Shown here in pieces: positions 27,448 to 36,905 of a DNA stretch of 64,000 nucleotides; positions within the stretch are counted from its first letter, which is position 1; every line of letters starts with the position of its first letter. Source of the DNA: Nostoc sp. UHCC 0926 (lineage in GTDB: Bacteria > Cyanobacteriota > Cyanobacteriia > Cyanobacteriales > Nostocaceae). A program made the position numbers and the translations under genes. The DNA lies in contig NZ_CP117768.1 in assembly GCF_028623165.1 (NCBI RefSeq), forward strand, positions 62,001 through 126,000. The letters run 5' to 3'. The notes below the pieces were generated by a model. That model saw nothing but the letters and a program-made list of their open reading frames with translations, was not told where the DNA came from and ran no database searches.

Positions 27448-27627
27448 TTAGCTGTGGGGTACTGAAGAAAGAATGTCAAATTCGTCTAAAGGGTCGTAGC
27501 GTTGTTTGGTCTGTTCAGCTTCAAAAAAGACTTGCCAGAAGGAATTTTGCGAAATGGCGATCGTCATCGTTGAATTGGGCAATGATTGCAATACTTGCAA
27601 TATTTTTTTATAAAGAGAATAGCTCAA
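27448..27627 (-). CDS. Possible small hypothetical protein
   Basis: A minus-strand frame of 59 residues starting at TTG 27627, or 39 residues from ATG 27567, ending at TAA 27450-27448. The part MTIAISQNSFWQVFFEAEQT and KQRYDPLDEFDILSSVPHS has coding-like composition. There is no clear ribosome site or recognised family. It lies in a region of repeats between the egtC and egtD genes and may be a remnant. Confidence 0.3.
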   Translation of the reverse strand: MSYSLYKKILQVLQSLPNSTMTIAISQNSFWQVFFEAEQTKQRYDPLDEFDILSSVPHS

Positions 27628-27761
27628 TCACCTAGTATCCCATTTGATTGAGGGCGTTTTAGATAATGACTTTTCCAAGAAACGCCACAAAATGCGCTCA
27701 CAATGCTCTTTGGAAAGTAGACTTTCTACATAGAACCCCACATACTTTAACACGAGGATCA

Positions 27762-28796
27762 ATGTCAATATCTAAAGCTGTTACCAGCAAGATTACTTCT
27801 CCAGACAATATCGAAGAACGCTTGCAGATACAGCGTTTGCTAGGCGCAACTAAAATAGTTGCACCTAGTGCTGGGAGTGATGTAGTGAAGGGATTAACTC
27901 AAACACCTAAATCTTTACCTCCCTTTTACTTTTATGATGACCGTGGTTCTGAGCTATTTGAGCAAATCTGTGATTTACCAGAATATTATCTTACACGCAC
28001 AGAAACAACGATTTTACAACAGTATGCTGACGAAATTGCCAAGATAACTGGCGCTTGTGAATTGGTAGAACTTGGCAGTGGCAGTTCTAGCAAAACCCGC
28101 ATTTTACTAGATGCCTACCAGCAGCTAGGCTATCCCCTGCACTACCTACCAATTGATGTATCTACAGGTATTTTGGAAAGTAGCGCCAAGCAGTTATTAA
28201 GTGATTATCCTTTACTGCAAGTTTATGCACTAGCGGGAACTTATGAATTAGCCCTTGCACAACTCTTACCGACGCAATTACCCAGCAGGATGATTTGTTT
28301 TATTGGTAGCAGTTTAGGTAATCTTACACCTGGTGAGTGTGATGTGTTCTTCTCTCAAATTACAGAAGCCTTACAAGTAGGTGAGTATTTCTTGTTGGGG
28401 ATAGATTTACGAAAGCCAAAACAGATTTTGGAACCAGCTTATAACGACAACCAAGGAGTGACAGCAGCATTTAACCTGAATATGCTGGAACATTTAAATC
28501 AGCGGTTTGAGGGGAATTTCGACACCACGCAGTTTGAACACTGGGCGTTTTATAATGAAAGTGAGTATCAAATAGAAATGCATTTACGCAGCCTGCGATC
28601 GCAAATTGTTGAATTACGCGCTCTTAACCTCAAGGTTAATTTTGCACTAGGTGAGACTATCCTCACCGAAATTTCGCGTAAATTTGACCTCAATACTATC
28701 AAGCAGCAACTGACTGCACAGGGTTTATTACCTATTCATGTGTGGACAGATCCAAATCAATGGTTTGGTTTAGTACTCTGTCAGCTGCAAGCATAA
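27762..28796 (+). CDS. egtD: L-histidine N(alpha)-methyltransferase EgtD
   Basis: EgtD trimethylates histidine to hercynine using SAM, the first step of ergothioneine synthesis. I chose ATG 27762, with GAGG four bases before it, over the longer frame from 27666 whose extra 32 residues have no family match. The 344-aa protein has the EgtD/DUF2260 layout: PPFYFYDDRGSELFEQICDL near residue 50, YYLTRTE, the SAM motif ELGSGSSSKT, then IGSSLGN and the C-terminal AEISRKF-like segment. egtC lies upstream; egtB is missing from this locus. Confidence 0.9.
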   Translation: MSISKAVTSKITSPDNIEERLQIQRLLGATKIVAPSAGSDVVKGLTQTPKSLPPFYFYDDRGSELFEQICDLPEYYLTRTETTILQQYADEIAKITGACELVELGSGSSSKTRILLDAYQQLGYPLHYLPIDVSTGILESSAKQLLSDYPLLQVYALAGTYELALAQLLPTQLPSRMICFIGSSLGNLTPGECDVFFSQITEALQVGEYFLLGIDLRKPKQILEPAYNDNQGVTAAFNLNMLEHLNQRFEGNFDTTQFEHWAFYNESEYQIEMHLRSLRSQIVELRALNLKVNFALGETILTEISRKFDLNTIKQQLTAQGLLPIHVWTDPNQWFGLVLCQLQA

Positions 28797-29503
28797 AGCA
28801 AATCAGGGTATACCTCACATATATAGCGGTTCTCAGTTGAGTCCAATATAGACCTAATAAAAACAGCCCTAACCCTTGTAGCATTGGTTTGGAGAAAGGT
28901 CAAAGTATATTGCATACAAACGAGAAAGGCTATAGTTGATATTCCTCCCACCCCAGTGAGAGAGAACAATTAGAATCTCTTTTGCTGGAGTGGTATTTTC
29001 ACTAAGTACAGTTGCACATCATGTATATAATAAATTCATCCATTTCCCTATCAGCCCAAATGAGAGACTCAATATTTAGCCGCTAATTATTGCTGCATCA
29101 AAGGTGTGGGAAAAATTATGCTGAAGATAGGAACCCGTGGCTTCGGCTTAGTTGCAGTTATATTGGCATCAGAAACAGAAGAGTTCTTAGCTGCCTCAGA
29201 GAGGATAGGTGGTTTGCTATTAGTAGAATCGGGAAAATCAGTCAATTGGATAGCGAAAGGTGAATTTGAAGATAGGGAACTAATATTATTAGTATTTTGA
29301 ATGTTGGGTTTTACCGGAGTTTGAGCTTGAGATGGAGTAACGATGAAAGTCGAGCTTGAGAGATTTCCATTAATTACCTATGGGTATCCGGTGAAAAAAT
29401 GTGACTTAAATGTACAATAAATAATCTATATCTGATTTGACGTGAATTGCTAAAATCGCGATGCCTATGGCGGGCTACACCTACCCAGGATGTTAAAGCG
29501 GCT
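28797..29503. other. Intergenic region between egtD and glpK
   Basis: It holds a half copy of the TATAGCGGTTC repeat near 28820 and AT-rich sequence. A minus-strand frame open from 29377 to a TAA at 29087 has no start codon but reads FIVTPSQAQTPVKPNIQNT and later FAIQLTDFPDST. It could be the 5' relic of an exported receptor-like protein. A plus-strand 64-codon ORF lies on the opposite strand of it. Neither is supported as a gene. Confidence 0.35.
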
Positions 29504-31018
29504 ATGCACACACTTGGCAACACAACTCCATCATTGGGCTACATATTAGCACTGGACTTAGGTACAACAGGCAACCGCGCCTTTGTGTTTAACGCAGACG
29601 GCAAGATTGTTGGGCAGGCATACAAAGAACTAACTCAGTATTATCCTCAGCCTGGATGGTTAGAACATGACCCTCAACAAATCTGGCATGATACCTGTTG
29701 GGTGATGCAAACCGCAATTGGGAATGCCCAGATTGTTCCATCAGCGATCGCAGCGCTAGGACTGACTGTACAGCGTGAAACCTGTTTGATTTGGGATAAA
29801 ATTACTGGTAAACCACTCCAAAGAGCGATCGTCTGGCAAGATCGCCGCACTGCTCCCCTTTGTCACCAGTTACAAGAGCAAGGCTATGCTCAAGACATTT
29901 ACGATCGCACCGGATTAATTATTGATGCCTATTTTTCTGCTACTAAACTCAGGTGGCTATTAGACAAGTTTAGAGATGTTGATTTGAACAATGTCTTAGC
30001 AGGCACTATTGATACCTGGCTGCTGTGGAACCTTACAGGTGGGAAAGTCCATGCTACTGACCACAGCAATGCCAGCCGGACAATGTTGATGAATCTCAAA
30101 ACCTGTGAATGGGATGAGAATTTACTGGATCTGTTTCAAATTCCGGCTCATATTTTGCCCCAGATTCAGCCTAGTTTAGGAATATTTGGAGTTACTGATG
30201 CTACTTTGTTGGGCGCTGAAATTCCCATTACTGCCATCTTGGGAGATCAACACGCTGCTCTATTTGGTCATGGCTGCGATCGCCCCGGCTTAATGAAATG
30301 CACTTACGGGACTGGTAGCTTTTTGGTAGCTCACACTGGCTCTGAAATTGTGCGATCGCACCATAAAATCATTTCTACAGTGGCATGGACACAAGCAAAT
30401 CCAAGGGAGACTTTAGATGTAGGCTATGCTCTTGAAGGCAGTATGTTTACTAGTGGAGCTTGTATTCAATGGTTACGCGATCGTCTGAAGCTGATTAAAA
30501 CTGCTGCTGAAACTGAAGCGATGGCAAATCAGGTAAAAGATAATGGCGGAGTCTACTTTGTGCCTGCATTTAGTGGACTGGGCGCACCCTATTGGGATAT
30601 GAGCGCTAGGGGAGCCTTTTTCGGTATTACCGCCAGTGTACAACCAGAGCATCTAGTCCGCGCTGTGTTGGAAGCGATCGCTTACCAAGTTCTGGAGGTA
30701 GTGCAGGCGATAAATGCATCTAGCAGTACTCCAGTTGGGCGATTAAGCGTAGATGGTGGTGCTTGCGAAAATAATTTCCTGATGCAGTTCCAGGCTGATG
30801 TATTAGGTATTCCAGTTGAACGTCCGATAATGCGCGATACAACCGTTCAGGGTGCAGCATTTGCAGCAGGTTTAGCTGTAGGATTTTGGGAGAGCTATGA
30901 AGCACTGGTGCAGCAACGGCAGATTGAGTGCGTGTTTGAGCCGGGAAGCAATGGCCCATTGTCCAATTTTACTACTTGGCAAAAGGCAGTGAAACGCACT
31001 CTGGCTTGGGTGGAGTAG
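29504..31018 (+). CDS. glpK: Glycerol kinase
   Basis: GlpK phosphorylates glycerol to sn-glycerol 3-phosphate with ATP. The FGGY-family protein starts with ILALDLGTTGNRAFVF (phosphate-binding loop) and carries GWLEHDPQQIW, the substrate loop WQDRRT, ILGDQHAALFGHGC, the GTGSFL phosphate 2 motif, and SVDGGACENNFLMQFQADVL near the end. I chose ATG 29504 (504 aa, the family length) instead of the frame start at 29447, whose first 19 residues come from a dispersed repeat. No glpF or glpD is adjacent. Confidence 0.9.
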   Translation: MHTLGNTTPSLGYILALDLGTTGNRAFVFNADGKIVGQAYKELTQYYPQPGWLEHDPQQIWHDTCWVMQTAIGNAQIVPSAIAALGLTVQRETCLIWDKITGKPLQRAIVWQDRRTAPLCHQLQEQGYAQDIYDRTGLIIDAYFSATKLRWLLDKFRDVDLNNVLAGTIDTWLLWNLTGGKVHATDHSNASRTMLMNLKTCEWDENLLDLFQIPAHILPQIQPSLGIFGVTDATLLGAEIPITAILGDQHAALFGHGCDRPGLMKCTYGTGSFLVAHTGSEIVRSHHKIISTVAWTQANPRETLDVGYALEGSMFTSGACIQWLRDRLKLIKTAAETEAMANQVKDNGGVYFVPAFSGLGAPYWDMSARGAFFGITASVQPEHLVRAVLEAIAYQVLEVVQAINASSSTPVGRLSVDGGACENNFLMQFQADVLGIPVERPIMRDTTVQGAAFAAGLAVGFWESYEALVQQRQIECVFEPGSNGPLSNFTTWQKAVKRTLAWVE

Positions 31019-31172
31019 TTAAGGGGTCAAAAACTTAATTAAAAATTGCTCAATTATTATTAAATAATAGGATTACCGACTTTTTCATAACAGTGCAATA
31101 AAAAATTGATATTATGTCCGGTAAATTACTGTTAATTCTCGCAAGACCTCTCCCCCAACCCCTCCCCTAGTA

Positions 31173-31377
31173 GGCGACGGTGTACACACAAGTCCTAAAA
31201 TCCTTGCCTGGTAAGATACAAGCCGGATATTGGCAAGGTTTTGAGTTGATCAAACTGATTATCAATAGTGTCAGCTTATTGATAGATTCTTAACAGAAAA
31301 TCAAGGATTTTAAAAATAATTTTCCGTTCTTTTCCGTCCATTTGATTACCAACTCGACTTGTGTGTACACGGTAGCC
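31173..31377. mobile_element. 205-bp MITE with 22-bp terminal inverted repeats
   Basis: The ends GGCGACGGTGTACACACAAG (31173 onward, 22 bp in all) and their complement ending at 31377 match at 20 of 22 positions. A second inner pair (TAAAATCCTTG and CAAGGATTTTA) lies inside. The element has split a palindromic CCCCTCCCCTA/TAGGGGAGGGG repeat, leaving CTAGTA on the left and CTAATA on the right, probably an imperfect 6-bp target duplication. There is no ORF, so it depends on a transposase elsewhere. Confidence 0.7.
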
Positions 31378-31498
31378 CTAATAGGGGAGGGGAGCTTTGG
31401 CGTAAGCCATAAGCGGGGAGAGGTTGATTTAATCAGACTTGATATGATAACTCGATTAATCGGTCAAAATACCACTCATATATAAGGATGCTGGACGC

Positions 31499-32470
31499 AT
31501 GATTACTAAACCTAAGATTTTTATTGATGGGGAATCGGGAACCACAGGCTTACAAATTTACTCACGCCTCAATCAACGGGATGATATCGAGTTAGTTAGC
31601 ATTGAGGCATCTAAACGTAAGGATGCAACTGAGCGAGGCAAACTAATCAATGCTGTCGATGTTGTTATTCTCTGCCTACCGGATGATGCAGCCCGCGAAG
31701 CTGTTAGCTTGGTCAGTAGTACTACGGTTAAGATCCTTGATGCTAGTAGTGCCCATCGCACAGCTAAAGACTGGGTATATGGCTTCCCTGAACTAAATCC
31801 AGGACAGCGAGAGAAAATCGCCAGCGCCCAGTTTGTCAGCAATCCAGGCTGTTATCCCACAGGATTTTTAGCCTGTATCCGTCCGTTGATTGCTAAGGGA
31901 CTTTTGAAGAATAGCTTTCCCATCACAGTTAATGCAGTGTCAGGTTACTCTGGTGGCGGAAAGAATCTGATCAAAGAATACCATAACTTCCATGAACAGC
32001 AAGCCGGGGCAGAGTCACTCTATCCTTATGGCATCTATGGTTTGCAGTTTGGGCATAAGCACGTTAAGGAAATGCATCATTACTCAGGGTTAGCATCGCC
32101 GCCGCTGTTCGTACCGGCAGTAGGGGATTTTGAGCAAGGAATGCTCGTGCAGGTGCCTTTGCCGCTGGGGACTTTGGATAATCCACCATCAGGTAAAGTT
32201 ATTCATCAAGCAATTGCTAGCTACTACCAAAGTGAAAAATTTGTGCAGGTTGCTCCATTCCAAGATTCTACTCTGCTGCGAGACGGAATATTTCTAGATG
32301 CGATGGCAATCAACGGCACCAATATTGTTCAGGTTTTTGTATTCGCTAATGACGCTAGCAAAGAAGTGTTGCTAGTTGCTCGTCTCGACAACTTGGGCAA
32401 AGGCGCATCGGGAGCCGCAATCCAAAACTTAAATATCATGCTGGGTTTTCCAGAAGAGTTGGGATTGTAG
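31499..32470 (+). CDS. argC: N-acetyl-gamma-glutamyl-phosphate reductase (type 2)
   Basis: ArgC reduces N-acetylglutamyl phosphate to the semialdehyde with NADPH in arginine synthesis. The 323-aa length and the N-terminus IFIDGESGTTGLQIYSRL mark the shorter ArgC type 2 group. The catalytic Cys is at residue 118 in SNPGCYPTG. SGYSGGGK and the HKHVKEM motif are also seen. The 480-bp gap upstream contains the 205-bp MITE, so any native promoter is probably between 31378 and 31498. Confidence 0.93.
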   Translation: MITKPKIFIDGESGTTGLQIYSRLNQRDDIELVSIEASKRKDATERGKLINAVDVVILCLPDDAAREAVSLVSSTTVKILDASSAHRTAKDWVYGFPELNPGQREKIASAQFVSNPGCYPTGFLACIRPLIAKGLLKNSFPITVNAVSGYSGGGKNLIKEYHNFHEQQAGAESLYPYGIYGLQFGHKHVKEMHHYSGLASPPLFVPAVGDFEQGMLVQVPLPLGTLDNPPSGKVIHQAIASYYQSEKFVQVAPFQDSTLLRDGIFLDAMAINGTNIVQVFVFANDASKEVLLVARLDNLGKGASGAAIQNLNIMLGFPEELGL

Positions 32471-32707
32471 TCAAAAGCTCAGATTCCCGACTTCTTGGAA
32501 GATACTAGCTTGGAAATAAAGACTGGGGAAGTAAGTGAACAATTATTATTTCCCTCATCTACATAACGCCCAATAGCTTGTGCGACACAGCGATAACTGT
32601 TCTGAGTGCATAAATTACTGATTTGAATCCCCAGTGAGTTAATTGCCATATTTAAAATTTTGCCTATTCGCCTTTGTATAGCAACAGAGAAATTATTTAC
32701 TTCTTGC

Positions 32708-35665
32708 TTATAGAAGTAAATCTCGATATTGCCAGTGTCCGCGTTTACCCAACTCTTGGATAATATTTTCAGCAGTTTTTCTCGCTTTATCACTGCTGCT
32801 TTGAATAGCTTTACTCAGGATAGTCTTAGTTTCATCACGCCAGCCATATATACCCCACCCAGACTTATCTTTTTTAATCATCAGTTCAAGACACTCGGCA
32901 GCTGACTCTGGTATCGTATCAGCAAGTATAGCTAAACGTTGCAGCAGCAAAAAGTCAGGAGCTACTTTACCAACTAGCTCAAGAATCTGTTTGATCTGTA
33001 CGATCGCCCAGGAATCATCAAACTTTGCAGAGCCGAACCACCACCCAAAAGCAGCAAGTTCAGTGGTATAGGAACTAGGTTCAGTAGAACTACGAACTAT
33101 TTCAAGACGCTTTTCCCAAAGCAGTTGGAGCCTATTAAGGATTTGTGGCTCGACCTCATCCTGTGTATTCTTAAGGCTTCTCCCCACAAATTCAAGAGCA
33201 TAAGCACGCAATGTATCAGAAGCCAACTCAAAAAACCGCCCTAGTAATCCTTCTGACTCATCCAAATTTAGCTTTCCACGCCAGTAGAGGGTCATTAAGT
33301 GCTTAGTAAGATTTTTATCAGGATGTGTTAGTTTTTGTCGTTCAATCGAGGTGGGATTGATCTGTTCGACTGTATAGCGGTATTCTTCATGTAGTAAATC
33401 AAAAACATTGTCATACACCGAACAAAAAGTAATGTAGCTTTCCCAAGCTGCGAGGCGTAGGTTACTGAAACTTTCATCCTGTGGAAAAATTCTTTCTACA
33501 CTTTGATCTGCCCAAAGCGGATCTAGTAAAGCCAACCAAGGAAACCAATGACCATAGACTGAGCGGATTGCCGAGGATGGCTCTTGCTCTAGGTTTAAAT
33601 GTTCATCAAGTACCTGCCGCACTTCCGGCATTTCATTAAAACCTCGCGCCAATTGCTCTGCACTCTCAGGTATTTCCTCAAAGTGGCGACGAATCCAGAG
33701 GGCATAGCGCACAACTGTGTGCATTGCTTCCCCTCGAACAGTATTAATTGCGAGTTCACTATGATTAAGATTTGAGCTATGGTAGCCCATTTCTCTTGCT
33801 GGTGTGGGGTCTGGATGTTGAGTTAAAAGTCTTAGGATGTCCCAGACCTGATTACGAAAATTAAATGGAATTGCTATTGTATCAACGTTCAGTCCGACTC
33901 CAAGCAAGTCTACTACTGTTCGGCAAGGTTCAAGCCAATCGCTATTGGGTTTATCATAAATTGTCTGAGATTTCTTCAATTCCTCAGACTTCTCTGCTAA
34001 CCAATTGCAGAGATTCAGAACAGATATCCAATCAAATTCTTTTATTTCTCCCTGTTGTTTTGACTGATTATTTAAGGCTTGATCCAGACCTCTAAGCAAA
34101 TTTGATAGATATGTTGGGTGTACCCCTTGGAATTGAGAAGCTCCCTGTGCATAAAGATCAGGATTTTTTTCAGCTAGTCTTGCCAAAGCATATCCTAATC
34201 CTGAGCGAGATGGTTCTTCAAATTCAAAAAGATTTGTAGAGTTTGGCTCCCATGTTCTCAGAAACGAAACTAACTCTTGAATACTCATAGATTCTAATTC
34301 CAAGTCAGTCTTTGGACTCACCATCCCTACAACTCCAAATCCACTGACTCCTCCAGGGAAAATATTTGAAATTTCAATCACACCAAACTCATTAACTAAC
34401 TGGTTATAGCGTTCTTGCCAATATGTTGAAAGACTATCTTTTATTATTGTCAGTTTGTGCCACTGCCAGCGTCTCACCCATTCAGCTTTTTTTTCTTGAT
34501 CTTCTAGCCAAGAGTAGTCAAGTTCAGGATTTTCAATCCAACTTAGAATTTGCTCCTGTTTATCTACAGCCAGTTGAGCAAAATTATCTTTGAGTAAGTG
34601 TGCATACTCATAATCTTCGTAAATACTAGTATCTGTAAAACGCTCACGATCAAACAGTTTTTCTAGCAGCAAATTGTGGTCTGCATCTTGATACTTACGA
34701 ATCAAGTAAAGTGCGATGCGATGAAAAATTCGCCAGCGTCGCTTCTCTAGCACCGAAACGATATCTCTTATTTTAGTCTGATCGTCTTCTAAAATCTGCT
34801 CTGCTGTATCCCTTACTGCTGCTACCAAAATTTCTCTAATTTCATAATGATAGGAATTTCTATAATCTTCCTCAATAGCGTATCGCCAGTAACGTGAGTC
34901 ATCTTCCCAAATAGGTGAGTTTTCTTCTTCTCTCTGTTTAATTTCTTCATCCCGGCGAGAAAAATTTACTGCATCCAATAGCAGAAAAGTCAACATTTTC
35001 AAAACATCTAGTTTCTCTTTACCTACTACTTGCACTAATTCTGGTACATACTTTTTAAGAATTTCTTGATAGTTCCACTCATCAAAGCGTATTTGCGGTT
35101 TGGGTAAGGGAAGATAAACTCTGTTGTCACGGTCTTCCCCATTGTTAAAACTAGACTCTCGTATAACAGCGAGTAATGTTCGAGCCAATTCTAGTGCCTT
35201 TTTAACCTGACCCCCCTTAGCAAGATGCACTATTAGGGCAGCAATTTTCTCTGGAAGTAGAGACGATGAGTATAGTGATTGTATCCAAGTCTTAACTTTA
35301 GAAACCAGTTGCACCCCATCTTGCGAGGGCATTTGAAGTGCAGCATCAACAAAATCCTCATGAACACTGAGATTATTAGTTTCTATTTGAAGTGCAATTT
35401 TTAGAACTTCCTTCGGTTTGTATTTAGCCATCCGCACCAGATAGCGAGACTCAGCCCACATTGGGAAGCTTACAGTGCCTTGACTAATATCCTCAATAAT
35501 TTGGGGAGGATTTTCAAAAAAACCTTTGTTTTTTAATGGCTCAATCCACTCCGGATTTTGCAGATGGTTGAAAAAATAATTCCGCTGCTGGGGATGAATC
35601 AGCTTTGCTATAGCTTTATCAAGCTGTTGAGGAGTTGGCTTCTTCCAGGATGTCATCGATTTCAT
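32708..35665 (-). CDS. Large protein of unknown function (985 aa), operon with the 247-aa gene
   Basis: A 985-aa soluble protein with no P-loop, membrane segment or known catalytic motif visible. The whole chain is helical with repeated W/L/E-rich pairs (for example WIEPLKNKGFFENPP near residue 40, then WAESRYLVRMAKYKPKEVLK), which suggests HEAT/ARM-like repeats and a scaffold role. The start overlaps the 3' end of the 247-aa gene by 47 nt, a tight coupling. Long helical-repeat proteins paired with a small partner are frequent in uncharacterised defence loci, but nothing here shows the activity. Confidence 0.8.
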   Translation of the reverse strand: MKSMTSWKKPTPQQLDKAIAKLIHPQQRNYFFNHLQNPEWIEPLKNKGFFENPPQIIEDISQGTVSFPMWAESRYLVRMAKYKPKEVLKIALQIETNNLSVHEDFVDAALQMPSQDGVQLVSKVKTWIQSLYSSSLLPEKIAALIVHLAKGGQVKKALELARTLLAVIRESSFNNGEDRDNRVYLPLPKPQIRFDEWNYQEILKKYVPELVQVVGKEKLDVLKMLTFLLLDAVNFSRRDEEIKQREEENSPIWEDDSRYWRYAIEEDYRNSYHYEIREILVAAVRDTAEQILEDDQTKIRDIVSVLEKRRWRIFHRIALYLIRKYQDADHNLLLEKLFDRERFTDTSIYEDYEYAHLLKDNFAQLAVDKQEQILSWIENPELDYSWLEDQEKKAEWVRRWQWHKLTIIKDSLSTYWQERYNQLVNEFGVIEISNIFPGGVSGFGVVGMVSPKTDLELESMSIQELVSFLRTWEPNSTNLFEFEEPSRSGLGYALARLAEKNPDLYAQGASQFQGVHPTYLSNLLRGLDQALNNQSKQQGEIKEFDWISVLNLCNWLAEKSEELKKSQTIYDKPNSDWLEPCRTVVDLLGVGLNVDTIAIPFNFRNQVWDILRLLTQHPDPTPAREMGYHSSNLNHSELAINTVRGEAMHTVVRYALWIRRHFEEIPESAEQLARGFNEMPEVRQVLDEHLNLEQEPSSAIRSVYGHWFPWLALLDPLWADQSVERIFPQDESFSNLRLAAWESYITFCSVYDNVFDLLHEEYRYTVEQINPTSIERQKLTHPDKNLTKHLMTLYWRGKLNLDESEGLLGRFFELASDTLRAYALEFVGRSLKNTQDEVEPQILNRLQLLWEKRLEIVRSSTEPSSYTTELAAFGWWFGSAKFDDSWAIVQIKQILELVGKVAPDFLLLQRLAILADTIPESAAECLELMIKKDKSGWGIYGWRDETKTILSKAIQSSSDKARKTAENIIQELGKRGHWQYRDLLL

Positions 35666-36362
35666 CTGTAGTGCTAAAAAAACTTTGAGCTAATGTACTC
35701 AGAACCTGCTCAAATAATTCAAAGTTATAAAAGAGACTTTGGTCATCGTAGTCTGCATCAACTGTTCCGTTATCATGTGCTTTTGAAACAAACCAATCTT
35801 TAATATTTTTCCATTGCTTAACTAGAGGAAGCAGCGAGTTTTGAGAAGATTTATTTTCAGGAACACATTCCACAAAAAAAAGCATAACTCTTTCATCTAT
35901 TTGGGAACTTGTTTCTATATGATCTTTAATTAAGTTGTCAATTTCAGAAAACACATCGCGAGGGATGCTGATGTTTGGAGAAGAAGAAGGGAAACTAGCC
36001 TGAAAATTTATTCCAAATTCTGCAAATATTTCATCTCTGGAAAAACCTTTTCCATGCCAAATTTTAGTAAGCTGATCTATTCTCTTTAGATAATCCAACC
36101 TACCACCACTTTTTTTGCCAACTTGAACGACAACTAATCGATTGCAAATCTCGCGAACACAGTGACTAACAAGCTTAACTCTACTGGGAATGTGTATTTC
36201 AAACATTAAACACACTGCACTTTCATACAGTTCGGCTAGAGAGGGAGACTCTTCATCTAACCAGGAATGTATTTTCCTACGGGTATTTGTCCAGTGCGGT
36301 GGCTCTGTTGAAGGTGTATTTTTTTCTGGATTAGCTTCAGGCTGTTTACCATTTAATTCCAC
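35619..36362 (-). CDS. Hypothetical protein, partner of the 985-aa protein
   Basis: A 247-aa protein that is first in the two-gene operon. It has a Pro/Thr/Asn-rich N-terminus (about 1-30) and a helical core with SLAELYESAVCLMFEIHIPS and VREICNRLV (about residues 41-75). A segment RLDYLKRIDQL and a mixed C-terminal half follow. No domain is recognised. The overlap with the next gene (47 nt) and the shared lack of other partners say the two proteins work together. Confidence 0.75.
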   Translation of the reverse strand: MELNGKQPEANPEKNTPSTEPPHWTNTRRKIHSWLDEESPSLAELYESAVCLMFEIHIPSRVKLVSHCVREICNRLVVVQVGKKSGGRLDYLKRIDQLTKIWHGKGFSRDEIFAEFGINFQASFPSSSPNISIPRDVFSEIDNLIKDHIETSSQIDERVMLFFVECVPENKSSQNSLLPLVKQWKNIKDWFVSKAHDNGTVDADYDDQSLFYNFELFEQVLSTLAQSFFSTTDEIDDILEEANSSTA

Positions 36363-36905
36363 AACTTATTCACTAATATGCTAATTATTGACATAAGCGT
36401 TAATCTCTTAAAATTATAGTATACTTTCGCTCACCGATTTCATGGTAAAAACAAGCACCTGCTGAAAAGCTATCCATCTCAGTTTCAGCCTTAGGCAAAA
36501 ATGTTATCCAACATTGGCCTAACTCTCCTAATTGCGATCACGGACAGAGCTTTGCAAGGAAGCTGAACAGCATTAGTTTACTTAAAGTTTACGTGAGAGA
36601 GCTTTATAAGTGTTTGCATACAGGCTTTCTTACTTTTTTCTTCCCTAGACTGAATCCCCAGTGAGTCCATCGGCAAGATGCTAGTTATCTTTCTTGATCG
36701 TGTTTCGATTTCAGATTAAATACGCTTTGATTTCTCTGAGTTCATTATTCTGATCCGTCATTTGACCTTCAATCTTTTTAAATCCGTAAGCGATATTTTT
36801 GGAAATCTCCGATTGATTCTTAACAAGATGGTCAAATATGGGTTGCTTGTAGCTTCTGAGTTGTCGTTGTGGAAGATAATAACTAACTAGTAGGAAGGTA
36901 AGGCG
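36363..36905. other. Intergenic region with a coiled-coil gene fragment
   Basis: No complete gene was seen. On the minus strand a frame of about 55 residues ends at 36711-36713 and reads FDHLVKNQSEISKNIAYGF then KKIEGQMTDQNNELREI, the kind of coiled coil found at the end of small Nostoc hypothetical proteins. It has no matching start and runs into the opposite DUF1772 gene, so it is probably a remnant. Confidence 0.35.

Noticed and set aside
29106..29300. 64-codon plus-strand ORF between egtD and glpK
   Set aside because: No family and weak signals; the opposite strand looks more coding-like, so it is probably a shadow of a relic.
32479..32793. 104-codon minus-strand ORF overlapping the 3' end of the 985-aa gene
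   Set aside because: It overlaps the large gene by 86 bases in another frame and has no recognised features.
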